Shown in pieces: positions 27,068 through 36,695 of a stretch of 64,000 nt of DNA. The translations under genes were made by a program, and so were the position numbers. This DNA comes from Glaciihabitans tibetensis. GTDB taxonomy: Bacteria; Actinomycetota; Actinomycetes; Actinomycetales; Microbacteriaceae. The notes under the pieces were generated by a model. That model was not told the origin of the DNA. It saw only the letters and a list, made by a program, of their open reading frames with translations, and made no database searches. Where the stretch lies: contig NZ_PVTL01000002.1 in NCBI RefSeq assembly GCF_003003265.1, positions 310,001-374,000 on the forward strand. The letters are read 5' to 3'. Position 1 is the first letter of the stretch; each line of letters starts with the position of its first letter.

Positions 27068-28216
27068 GTGCCTGCCATCAATCTGGGAATGCCCAAAGTT
27101 CCCGAAATCCTCGCCCCCCGCCGCAAGTCCCGCCAGATCAAGGTCGGAAAGGTTCTTGTCGGAGGTGACGCCCGCGTCAGTGTGCAGTCGATGTGCACCA
27201 CCCCCACAACCAACATCAACGCGACCCTCCAGCAGATCGCCGAGCTGACCGCGTCGGGCTGCGACATCGTGCGCGTGGCGGTCCCCAGCCGGGATGACGC
27301 GGAAGCGCTGCCGATCATCGCGAAGAAGAGCCAGATCCCCGTCATCGCGGATATCCACTTCCAGCCGAACTACGTGTTCGCCGCGATCGACGCCGGATGC
27401 GCCGCCGTCCGGGTCAACCCGGGCAACATTCGCAAGTTCGACGACCAGGTCGGCGCCATCGCTGCCGCTGCCAAGGCAGCGGGAGTCTCCCTCCGCATCG
27501 GGGTCAACGCGGGTTCGCTCGAGCCGTCGATCATGCAGAAGTACGGCAAGGCGACCGCCGAGGCTCTCGTCGAGAGCGCCGTCTGGGAGGCGAGCCTGTT
27601 CGAAGAGCACGACTTCCACGACTTCAAGATCTCGGTCAAGCACAACGACCCGGTGATCATGGTGAAGGCCTACCGTCTGCTCGCCGAGCGAGGCGACTGG
27701 CCCCTGCACCTGGGCGTGACCGAAGCGGGCCCGAGCTTCCAGGGCACCATCAAGAGCGCGACCGCCTTCGGGATCCTGCTGTCCGAGGGCATCGGCGACA
27801 CCATCCGCGTTTCTCTCTCGGCGCCTCCCGCCGAGGAGATCAAGGTCGGCCTGCAGATCCTGCAGTCGCTCAACCTGCGTGAGCGCAAGCTCGAAATCGT
27901 GTCCTGCCCCAGCTGCGGCCGCGCCCAGGTAGACGTCTACAAGCTGGCGAATGACGTCACCGACGGACTCGAGGGAATGACCGTGCCGCTCCGCGTGGCC
28001 GTCATGGGTTGTGTCGTGAACGGACCCGGTGAAGCGCGCGACGCCGACCTCGGCGTTGCGAGCGGCAACGGAAAGGGCCAGATCTTCGTCCGGGGCGAGG
28101 TCATCAAAACCGTCCCGGAGGCGCTCATCGTCGCGACCCTGATCGAAGAGGCCAAGCGCCTCGCGGCCGAAATGCCCGCGGGCGAGCTCGGTTCGCCCGT
28201 CGTCCTCACCCCCTGA
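27068..28216 (+). CDS. ispG: 4-hydroxy-3-methylbut-2-enyl diphosphate synthase (flavodoxin)
   Basis: A 382-residue [4Fe-4S] enzyme of the MEP pathway (also called GcpE) that forms HMBPP. The N-terminal TIM barrel begins with [17 protein letters not shown], and the C-terminal cluster cysteines are visible in [11 protein letters not shown] and [12 protein letters not shown]. It starts with GTG at 27068. It lies after rseP and before proS in the same direction, and shares a pathway with dxr upstream. Confidence 0.97.
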   Translation: MPAINLGMPKVPEILAPRRKSRQIKVGKVLVGGDARVSVQSMCTTPTTNINATLQQIAELTASGCDIVRVAVPSRDDAEALPIIAKKSQIPVIADIHFQPNYVFAAIDAGCAAVRVNPGNIRKFDDQVGAIAAAAKAAGVSLRIGVNAGSLEPSIMQKYGKATAEALVESAVWEASLFEEHDFHDFKISVKHNDPVIMVKAYRLLAERGDWPLHLGVTEAGPSFQGTIKSATAFGILLSEGIGDTIRVSLSAPPAEEIKVGLQILQSLNLRERKLEIVSCPSCGRAQVDVYKLANDVTDGLEGMTVPLRVAVMGCVVNGPGEARDADLGVASGNGKGQIFVRGEVIKTVPEALIVATLIEEAKRLAAEMPAGELGSPVVLTP

Positions 28217-28288
28217 GTGGAGGCGGCGCCGTGGTGAAGTTATCCACCGCGGCGCAGCCACCCAGACACCGCCGGTAGCATTGAGCGC

Positions 28289-30051
28289 GTGCCAACACGC
28301 CTCTCTCACCTCTTTGTCCGTACGCTCCGTGAAGACCCCGCAGACGCCGAGGTCACGAGTCATCGTCTCCTCGTGCGAGCTGGCTACATTCGGCGCCAGG
28401 CTCCAGGCGTGTTCGCCTGGCTGCCGCTCGGGCTGAAGGTCCGCCGCAAGATCGAAGCCATCATCCGCGAGGAGATGGAAAACGCGGGAGCGCAGGAAGT
28501 GCACTTTCCCGCCCTGCTGCCGCGCGAGCCCTACGAGGTAACCGGCCGGTGGGAAGAGTACGGCGATGGTCTGTTCCGCCTGCAGGACCGCAAGGGTGCG
28601 GACTACCTGCTCGCGCCCACCCACGAGGAGGTCTTCACCCTCCTCGTGAAAGACCTGTACAGCTCGTACAAAGACCTTCCGCTGTCGATCTACCAGATCC
28701 AGGACAAGTACCGCGACGAGGCCCGCCCCCGCGCAGGGCTGCTGCGTGGCCGCGAGTTCACGATGAAGGACGCGTACTCCTTCGACTACACCGACAACGG
28801 GCTCGACACCAGCTACCAGGCGCAGCGCGACGCCTATGAGCGCATCTTCACCCGCCTCGGGCTCGAGTACGTCATCGTCAAGGCGGATGCCGGGGCGATG
28901 GGCGGATCGCGAAGTGAAGAGTTTCTGCACCCCACCCCGGTTGGCGAGGACACCTTCGTTCGGTCCGCCGGTGGCTACGCGGCAAACGTCGAGGCCTACA
29001 CCACGACGGTTCCCGACGCGATCGACTTCGCAGCGCTTCCCGAGCCGACGGTGTTCGACTCGCCAGACACCCCCACCATCCAGACCCTCGTCGATCTCGC
29101 CAACGCGCAGCAGCCGCGCAGCGATCGTCCCTGGACGGCCGCAGACACCCTGAAGAACGTTGTCGTCGCGCTCAAGCACCTCGACGGAACCCGCGAGCTG
29201 CTGGTCATCGGTCTTCCGGGAGACCGTGACGTCGATCTCAAGCGCGTCGAGGTCGCCGTCGCTCCCGCCACCGTTGAAGCCGCGAACGAAGCAGACTTCG
29301 CGAAGAACGCGAGCCTGGTCAAGGGCTACATCGGACCCTGGTCCGCAACCGGGCCCATGCTCGGCGAAGAGTCCGCGACCTCGATCCGCTACCTGCTCGA
29401 TCCCCGCGTCGTCGATGGCACGCAGTGGGTCACCGGCGCGAACATCGACCAGAAGCATGTTTTCGGCCTCGTCGCCGGCCGGGACTTCTTCGCCGACGGA
29501 TTCATCGAGGCGTCCGACGTGCGCGCGGGCGACCCGGCGCCCGACGGCTCCGGTCCCCTCGAAACAGCCCGGGGCATGGAGATCGGCCACGTCTTCCAGC
29601 TGGGCCGTAAGTATGCCGAAGCGCTCGGCCTCAAGGTGCTCGACGAGAACGGAAAGCTCGTCACCGTCACGATGGGCTCCTACGGCATCGGCGTCACCCG
29701 CATTCTCGCGGTCATCGCCGAGAGCAACAACGACGAGAAGGGCCTGATCTGGCCCCGCAACGTCGCACCCTACGACGTGCACGTCGTCGCGGCCGGCCGC
29801 GAGGAAGTCATCTACGACGTGGCGGGATCGCTCATCGAGTCGCTCGAAGCCACCGGATTCGACGTTCTCTTCGACGACCGCCGCAAGGTTTCGCCCGGGG
29901 TGAAGTTCGGCGACGCTGAACTGCTCGGTGTTCCCATCATCGTGATCGTCGGGCGCAGCGCCGGCGAGGGAATGGTCGAACTGTGGGATCGCCGCACCGG
30001 CGTTCGCACCCCCGTCGCCGTCGCGGATGTTGCGCTCGAAGTGGCACGCCT

Positions 30052-30055
<4 letters not shown>
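28289..30055 (+). CDS. proS: Prolyl-tRNA synthetase, bacterial type with editing domain
   Basis: A 588-residue class II tRNA synthetase that charges tRNA-Pro. Motif 2 region ([27 protein letters not shown]) and motif 3 ([14 protein letters not shown]) are clear, and the inserted editing domain occupies roughly residues 225-400, as in the bacterial form. The anticodon-binding domain is C-terminal. It starts with GTG at 28289 and ends in a GTGA overlap with the second moxR gene, which is an unusual but plausible coupling of a housekeeping gene to the Bat-type module. Confidence 0.97.
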
Positions 30056-31050
<995 letters not shown>

Positions 31051-31053
31051 GGC

Positions 31054-31941
31054 ATGACCAGTCTTCTGCGCCGGGTCAAGACGAAACTGGCAATCCACGC
31101 GCACCGCAGGGTGCGGGGGCTGCTCGACGGCGAATACCGTTCCATTTTCCACGGGCGCACCATCGAGTTCGACGACCTGCGCCCGTACGTTGCCGGAGAC
31201 GAGCCGCGGGACATCGACTGGAAGGCGACGGCCCGCCACGGTGCGCCCCTGGTTCGCCGCTACATCGCCACCCGCAAGCAGACCGTGCTGCTGCTTGTCG
31301 ACACCGGGCGCAACATGGCCGCGTTGGCGGAAAGCGGCGAGACCAAGAGCGAGCTCTCCGTCCTCGCGACCGGAATCATCGGCTACCTCGCGCTGAAACA
31401 CGGTGACCGTCTTGTGCTGGTGTCGGGTGACGCCGAGCACACAAAATTCGAGCCCCCGGCATCCACCGAGGCAGCCCTCGAACGTCTCCTGCGGCAGATC
31501 GACTCCGCAACGACCCTGCAGGCGCCGCGCAGTGATCTCACTCGCCTCCTGCAATTTGTCGCGAAGTCGTTCACGCGCAGGATGATCGTTCTCGTGGTCG
31601 CCGATGATCGCGCCCTCGGAGAGACAGAGGCGCGTCTGCTGCGCCGCCTGTCCGTCCAGCACGAGATCCTCTGGCTGAGCGTGGGTGACGCCGACCTGCT
31701 CGCGGAGCAATGGGCTGGCCAGCGCATGCACGACGTGGCGACCTCGGTGGCGCTGCCGATGTACCTGCGCGCCGACCCGGCGCTCCGCGCGGATTTCGAC
31801 CGGTCGGTGGCCGAACGACGCGATCGCAACGAGGCGCTGTTTGCTCGCCTGCGCATCAGCAGCGCGCGGCTCGGCTCGACCGTCGACGTTGTGCCCTCCC
31901 TGCTGCGCCTGTTGGAATTGCACCGACATGCCAAACGCTGA
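31054..31941 (+). CDS. DUF58 domain protein, second module
   Basis: A 295-residue protein without membrane segments. The DUF58 core FDDLRPYVAGDEPRDIDWKATARHG lies near residues 39-63, followed by a VWA-like strand VLLLVDTGRNMAAL. It lies 3 bases after moxR and its last 14 bases overlap the next gene. It is shorter than the first DUF58 protein because it lacks the N-terminal membrane part. Confidence 0.93.
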   Translation: MTSLLRRVKTKLAIHAHRRVRGLLDGEYRSIFHGRTIEFDDLRPYVAGDEPRDIDWKATARHGAPLVRRYIATRKQTVLLLVDTGRNMAALAESGETKSELSVLATGIIGYLALKHGDRLVLVSGDAEHTKFEPPASTEAALERLLRQIDSATTLQAPRSDLTRLLQFVAKSFTRRMIVLVVADDRALGETEARLLRRLSVQHEILWLSVGDADLLAEQWAGQRMHDVATSVALPMYLRADPALRADFDRSVAERRDRNEALFARLRISSARLGSTVDVVPSLLRLLELHRHAKR

Positions 31942-32398
31942 CTTCTTTCCGCCGGTGCAGTACAACCCGCTCTGGGCCGTGCTCGCGTTCGTGCTGCTCG
32001 CCCTGGTCGTCGCCTGGTTCATCGCGGTGCCGCTGCTGACCCGCGCGCGCCCCGTTGTGTCTGAGGCTGCCGCACGGGCGGCCCTCGCCCCGGCCGTGCG
32101 CGCACATTACCTCGGGATGATCGACGAGGTTGTGCGCGCCTACGAGCGCGCAGAGCTGACCAGCCGGGCAGCGCACCAGCGGCTCAGCGCGCTCGTCCGC
32201 GGGTACGTGCACGAGTCGAGCGGCTATCCGGCGTCCGCGATGACCCTGGGGGAGCTGCGCCGCCTCAACCTGCCCGGACTCACCGGCGCCGTCGAGCGCT
32301 TTTACCCGGCCGAGTTCGGCACGGACGACAGCGCTGCGGTCGCCACCTCCGCGGCGGCCGCGCGTCGCGTTGTGCAGGACTGGGGGCAACTGCCATGA
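31928..32398 (+). CDS. Small single-pass membrane protein of the Bat-type operon
   Basis: A 156-residue protein starting at the ATG at 31928, inside the end of the DUF58 gene. One membrane segment lies at about residues 14-37; the rest is helical and cytoplasmic (ALAPAVRAHYLGMIDEVVRAYERAEL, then LRRLNLPGLTGAVERFYPAEFG). It occupies the place where DUF4381-like proteins are found in Bat operons, and this is the most likely family, but no diagnostic residue is visible. The stop overlaps the first VWA gene by 4 bases. Confidence 0.8.
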   Translation: MPNADFFPPVQYNPLWAVLAFVLLALVVAWFIAVPLLTRARPVVSEAAARAALAPAVRAHYLGMIDEVVRAYERAELTSRAAHQRLSALVRGYVHESSGYPASAMTLGELRRLNLPGLTGAVERFYPAEFGTDDSAAVATSAAAARRVVQDWGQLP

Positions 32399-33405
32399 CC
32401 GGCGAGTTCACGAACATCACGACCCTGATTAACTGGTGGATGCCGGGTGCCGCAGCGCTCGTCGGCGCAGTCACCCTCGCGATCGTCATTCTGCTCCGCA
32501 AGCGCCGGGCCCGCGACGACGCACCCTCCGTACCCATCGCGCACGCCGACCGGTTGACCGCGCTCCCCAGCTATCGGCGGGCGCTTCGTCGCTACCGGGC
32601 CCTGCTGGTCGGGTCGATCGCCGCGGTGCTCATCGCGGTTCTGGCGGGTGTGGCGCTCGCGGCGCGTCCGGCAGCCCCGGCGCTGGCGCAGCCTGAGCTG
32701 GCGACCCGGGACATCGTGCTGTGCCTCGACGTCTCCGGGTCGATGGTCGACTACGACGCGCAGATCGTGGATGTCTTCGCCGAGCTGTCCAGCCAGTTTT
32801 CCGGCGAACGGCTGTCGCTGGTGCTGTTCAACGCATCGGCGGTGACCTACTTTCCGCTCAGTAGCGACTACGCCTACATCACGCGACAGTTGGAACGCAT
32901 CCGGGAGACGTTTGAGACGCCGGACGAAACCATTGAAAGCGGAACTCTTCTCGGCGACGGCTCCTCGCTGATCGGCGACGGTCTTGCCTCCTGCACCCTG
33001 CGCTTCGACACTCCCGAAGCTGAGCGGTCCCGCTCCATCATCCTCGCGACCGACAACCTCGTCGCCGGCGATTCGATTTACACCCTTCCCGAGGCGGGGC
33101 AGCTCGCGATCGAGAAGGACATCCGGGTGTACGGGATCAACCCGGGAGACACGCTCGCGCGGGACTACCTCGCCGACCTCGCCGAGGAATTTCGCACCGT
33201 CACTGAGGGCACCGGCGGAACGTACTACGCCCTCGACGATCCCGACGCGGTTCCCGGCATCGTGGAGCGCATCACGGCCGAGCAGGCCGCGGCTCTGCCC
33301 GGTGCGCCCGAGCTGATTTTGGGCGATCAGCCGCGCCTCCCGTTTGTGCTGCTCCTGCTCGGTGTGCTCGCAACCCTCGTGCTGCAGTGGAGGCTCCGGC
33401 GATGA
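32395..33405 (+). CDS. VWA-domain membrane protein, BatA-like
   Basis: A 336-residue protein with membrane segments near residues 13-36, 66-90 and at the C-terminus (about 313-331), enclosing a von Willebrand factor A domain. The metal-site motif is intact: IVLCLDVSGSM near residue 102. The second VWA gene follows with a 4-base overlap. VWA proteins in this setting are thought to assemble at the membrane with help from MoxR. Confidence 0.92.
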   Translation: MTGEFTNITTLINWWMPGAAALVGAVTLAIVILLRKRRARDDAPSVPIAHADRLTALPSYRRALRRYRALLVGSIAAVLIAVLAGVALAARPAAPALAQPELATRDIVLCLDVSGSMVDYDAQIVDVFAELSSQFSGERLSLVLFNASAVTYFPLSSDYAYITRQLERIRETFETPDETIESGTLLGDGSSLIGDGLASCTLRFDTPEAERSRSIILATDNLVAGDSIYTLPEAGQLAIEKDIRVYGINPGDTLARDYLADLAEEFRTVTEGTGGTYYALDDPDAVPGIVERITAEQAAALPGAPELILGDQPRLPFVLLLLGVLATLVLQWRLRR

Positions 33406-34403
33406 ACATCACCCCCATGCTTCCGCTTCCGATCCTGATTCCCGTGCTGGGCGTCGCCCTCGCGCTCGTGGTGTGGCAGGTCATTCGCCACCGCGGCACC
33501 CGCCTCGCCCGCGAGTGGAGCCTGCGTCTGTTGATGCTCCTGCTCCTCGCCGCGGTGGCATTACGCCCGGGTGTCGGTGGTACCGAGCCCGGGCCAGCGG
33601 CGGAGGGCGGACTCGAGGTCTACTTCGTCGTCGACACCACAAGCAGTATGGCGGCCGAAGATTTCGGCGACGAGGGCAGCCCACGACTCTCCGGGGTCCG
33701 AGCGGATATCTCCGCGCTTGCGCAGACCCTCGCGGGCGCGGAATTTGCCCTCATCACCTTCGACTCGAGCGCGGTGCAGCGGATGCCACTTACCAGCGAC
33801 CTGTCCGCGCTCCGCTCCGCGGTCACCGTTCTCACCCAGGAAGTGACGAATTATTCCGCTGGGTCGAGCATCGACGCGTCGACAGAACTGCTCACGCGAG
33901 TTCTCGCAGACGCGGAGGAGGCACACCCCGACCGCCCGCGCGTGGTCTACTACTTCGGCGACGGGGAGCAGACCGTCGCTACCGAACCGGGGTCGTTTGC
34001 AGCCCTTGAGCCGTCCATCGATGGGGGAGCGGTTCTCGGCTACGGCACCGAGGAGGGCGGCCGGATGCTGTCGTACGACGGCTACGCGGACATGTACTCG
34101 GAGAGCACCTACATCCAGGACTTCACAACCACTCCGCCGACGGACGCCATCTCCCGCATCGACGAGACCCGGCTCCAGAGCATCGCGGACCAGCTCGGCG
34201 TATCCTATGAGCATCGGGATTCGGGCCAGGGCGTCGATTCCCTGGTCCGGGGGATCGAGTTCGAAACGCCCGACGTCACCACCGAGACGGGCACCGCTCC
34301 CACCGAGTTGTACTGGATCCTCGTGATTCCGCTGCTCGCGTTGCTCGTACGCGAGTGGATCGGGCTCGCACGCGCGCTCCGTGAGACACGAGGAGTGGAG
34401 TGA
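33402..34403 (+). CDS. VWA-domain membrane protein, BatB-like
   Basis: A 333-residue protein with two N-terminal membrane segments, a VWA domain and a C-terminal membrane segment (near 305-320). The start is the ATG at 33402 in an ATGA overlap; an ATG at 33387 would extend it by five residues. The metal-site motif reads VVDTTSSMAAEDF, so the first Ser of DxSxS is Thr, a mild change that may weaken metal binding. The stop overlaps the next gene. Confidence 0.9.
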   Translation: MNITPMLPLPILIPVLGVALALVVWQVIRHRGTRLAREWSLRLLMLLLLAAVALRPGVGGTEPGPAAEGGLEVYFVVDTTSSMAAEDFGDEGSPRLSGVRADISALAQTLAGAEFALITFDSSAVQRMPLTSDLSALRSAVTVLTQEVTNYSAGSSIDASTELLTRVLADAEEAHPDRPRVVYYFGDGEQTVATEPGSFAALEPSIDGGAVLGYGTEEGGRMLSYDGYADMYSESTYIQDFTTTPPTDAISRIDETRLQSIADQLGVSYEHRDSGQGVDSLVRGIEFETPDVTTETGTAPTELYWILVIPLLALLVREWIGLARALRETRGVE

Positions 34404-35140
34404 TCATGGCGAAGTCCCCGCGTATTGCGTCAGCTCCCTCGGTCGAGGGCAACCGCGCCAGACTCCGCCTGCGGCGTCGTCTGCTGCTGTTCGGCCTCCC
34501 CGTTGTGTTGGCCATGACGATCATCGCCGGGTGGCTGATCAGTCGGCCAGTGATAGCAGCGAGCGCGATGACTGACTACATGCGCGGCGGCTACACGTCC
34601 AGCGCGGAGACGTTCGGGTCCCTCCTCGAACCGAATCTGCTGGAGCCGTGGATTCCCTACTTCGACCGCGGGAGCGCGCTGGCCGCGGGAGAGGACTACG
34701 TTCCGGCGATTGATGACTTCGAAAAAGCCCTGACCCTCGTCCCCGCAGACCACGAGTGCGAGGTCGTGGTGAACCTGTCGCTGGGCTGGGAGCGCCTCGC
34801 CGACGGGTACGCCAGTGCGGGCCTCTTCGCGGGTGCCGAACTGCTCTACCAGACAGCGCTCGATGTGCTGGCGGCGCATGACTGCACGCCTCCGGACGAG
34901 CCGGTCAACGGCCGTGACCCCGGCCAGGAGCTCAATGATGCCGAGGCGCGTCTCCAGGAGAAGCTCGACGCGGCGGACTACCTGGACGGCCTCAACAACG
35001 GCACCGAGCAAGCGAGCCCCGAACAGCAGCTCGACGAACTTGAACAGCAGGGCGAAGACGCAGCGGAGGACAAGGCCGAGGATGACGCGCGTGGTCGCGC
35101 CGAAGGGGGCACGGGCGGGTTCACCGACAGGCCGTGGTGA
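34400..35140 (+). CDS. Membrane-anchored TPR-like protein of the Bat-type operon
   Basis: A 246-residue protein that starts with GTG at 34400 (GTGA overlap) or with ATG at 34406. A basic N-terminus is followed by one membrane segment at about residues 28-50. The outer part has a tetratricopeptide-like pair of helices (DYVPAIDDFEKALTLVPA, then GAELLYQTALDVLAAHDC) and a Glu/Gln/Asp-rich tail. TPR proteins are common last members of Bat operons and probably scaffold the VWA proteins. The gene ends 104 bases before nusA. Confidence 0.85.
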   Translation: MIMAKSPRIASAPSVEGNRARLRLRRRLLLFGLPVVLAMTIIAGWLISRPVIAASAMTDYMRGGYTSSAETFGSLLEPNLLEPWIPYFDRGSALAAGEDYVPAIDDFEKALTLVPADHECEVVVNLSLGWERLADGYASAGLFAGAELLYQTALDVLAAHDCTPPDEPVNGRDPGQELNDAEARLQEKLDAADYLDGLNNGTEQASPEQQLDELEQQGEDAAEDKAEDDARGRAEGGTGGFTDRPW

Positions 35141-35244
35141 CCGGGCGCGGTTCACGCCGCTCCCAATTCCGGTACCTTAGAGGGTAGACATTCGCCGGAA
35201 CCCCGCTGCGGAGTCACAAAAACCAAAAATAGTGGAGGCCCTCA

Positions 35245-36246
35245 GTGGACATCGACCTGAGCGTGCTGCGTCTCTTAGAGCGCGAGCGAGAAATTCCCTT
35301 CGAGGAACTCGTGCAGATCATCGAACAGGCCATTCACACCGCCTACCTGAAGAACGCGAGTGAAACCGAGCAGAAGCCCGGTGACCCCGAGCCGGCGAAG
35401 TCACGGGTCGAGCTCGACCGCAAAACCGGCCACGTTGCCGTGTACGTCGAAGAAATGGACGAGGACGGCAACCTGATCGGAGAAGCCGTTGACACTCCGA
35501 ACGACTTCGGCCGCATCGCCGCTTTCGCCGCGAAGCAGGTCATCAACCAGCGCCTGCGGGACATCGCGGACGACCAGGTGCTCGGCGAGTTCAAGGGCCG
35601 CGAGGGTGACATCATCGCCGGAGTCATCCAACAGGGCCCAAATCCTCGCATGATCCACGTAGACCTCGGAACAATCGAGGCGATTCTTCCGCCCGAGGAG
35701 CAGGTTCCCACCGAGGACTACAAACACGGCACCCGCATTCGCGTTTATGTCACCAGCGTGAGCAAGGGACTGAAGGGTCCCCAGATCACGGTCAGCCGCA
35801 CCCACCCCTCCCTCGTCCGCAAGCTGTTCGCCCTCGAAGTCCCCGAGATCGCCAGCGGCGTCGTGGAGATCACCTCTCTCGCCCGCGAGGCAGGGCACCG
35901 CACCAAGATTGCGGTGCGTGCGACGCAGCCGGGTGTCAATGCCAAGGGTGCCTGCATCGGCGAGCTTGGCCAGCGCGTGCGCGCGGTCACCGCGGAGCTC
36001 AACAACGAGAAGATCGACATCGTCGACTACTCGGAAGACCTGTCCACCTTTGTGGCCAACGCCCTCTCGCCGGCTAAGGTCACCAGCGCTTTCGTGATCG
36101 ACGAGTCGCTGAAAGCGGTGCGCGCACTGGTGCCGGACTATCAGCTGTCGCTGGCCATCGGAAAAGAAGGTCAGAACGCGCGGCTCGCCGCCAAGCTGAC
36201 CGGTGCCCGCATCGACATCCAGCCAGATTCGATTCTTGAATCCTGA
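35245..36246 (+). CDS. nusA: Transcription termination/antitermination factor NusA
   Basis: A 333-residue NusA with the N-terminal RNA-polymerase-binding domain, an S1 domain (near 130-200) and two KH domains (SLAREAGHRTKIAVRAT and SLAIGKEGQNARLAAKLTGARIDI). There is no acidic C-terminal repeat, as expected for actinobacteria. The GTG at 35245 follows GGAGG at 35234-35238. ylxR and infB follow as usual, but rimP, normally just upstream, is absent; its place is taken by the Bat-type operon. Confidence 0.97.
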   Translation: MDIDLSVLRLLEREREIPFEELVQIIEQAIHTAYLKNASETEQKPGDPEPAKSRVELDRKTGHVAVYVEEMDEDGNLIGEAVDTPNDFGRIAAFAAKQVINQRLRDIADDQVLGEFKGREGDIIAGVIQQGPNPRMIHVDLGTIEAILPPEEQVPTEDYKHGTRIRVYVTSVSKGLKGPQITVSRTHPSLVRKLFALEVPEIASGVVEITSLAREAGHRTKIAVRATQPGVNAKGACIGELGQRVRAVTAELNNEKIDIVDYSEDLSTFVANALSPAKVTSAFVIDESLKAVRALVPDYQLSLAIGKEGQNARLAAKLTGARIDIQPDSILES

Positions 36247-36327
36247 CCTCGCCCGGTCGACGGTCCCGCACGATCGGCCTTCTTCAATTGTGTGGGGCTG
36301 AACCCGTGACGGATTTGAGGGGGTACT

Positions 36328-36600
36328 ATGGAACCCGTAAGAACCTGCTTGGGCTGCCGATCACGCGCTGACAAATCCACTTTGCTGAGGGTAGTCGCTC
36401 TGAATGGCGCAGTGACACCGGATCCGTCCGCAACACTTCCTGGCCGTGGTGCGTGGGTACACCCCCTCGCCGAGTGCATCGAGAAATCAGTTGCACGCAA
36501 GGCTTTTGGTCGTGCGTTGCGCGTTTCCTCGCCGCTGGCCACCGAGCAGATCCTCGCAACAGTCGGAGCCTCGTCCGAGGCTCCCCAAAGAACAGGCTGA
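36328..36600 (+). CDS. ylxR: YlxR-family RNA-binding protein
   Basis: A 90-residue DUF448 protein. The signature PVRTCLGCRSRADKSTLLRVV is at the N-terminus and GRGAWVHP in the middle. YlxR proteins sit between nusA and infB; members have been linked to RNase P and nucleoid-associated functions. It lies 81 bases after nusA and 95 before infB. Confidence 0.93.
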   Translation: MEPVRTCLGCRSRADKSTLLRVVALNGAVTPDPSATLPGRGAWVHPLAECIEKSVARKAFGRALRVSSPLATEQILATVGASSEAPQRTG

Positions 36601-36654
36601 TTGACCTATGGACAACTAATGAGCGGCTCGAAATGAGACCCGTCCGTACTTAGC

Positions 36655-36691
36655 GGTCTGCCCCTGTCCGGGTGCAGACCCGGAACAGGAG
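36655..36691 (+). promoter_or_regulatory. Alternative hairpins over the infB ribosome binding site
   Basis: GGTCTGC (36655-36661) can pair with GCAGACC (36674-36680). A competing stem pairs CCTGTCCGGGT (36663-36673) with ACCCGGAACAGG (36678-36689) with one bulge and would cover the AGG of the infB ribosome binding site AGGAG (36687-36691). The two stems cannot form together, so this may be a translation switch. No T-run follows. Confidence 0.4.
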
Positions 36692-36695
36692 AAAA

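Noticed and set aside
26993..29782. 929-residue open frame opposite ispG and proS
   Set aside because: Both plus-strand genes are certain, and the antisense product has shadow-like composition.
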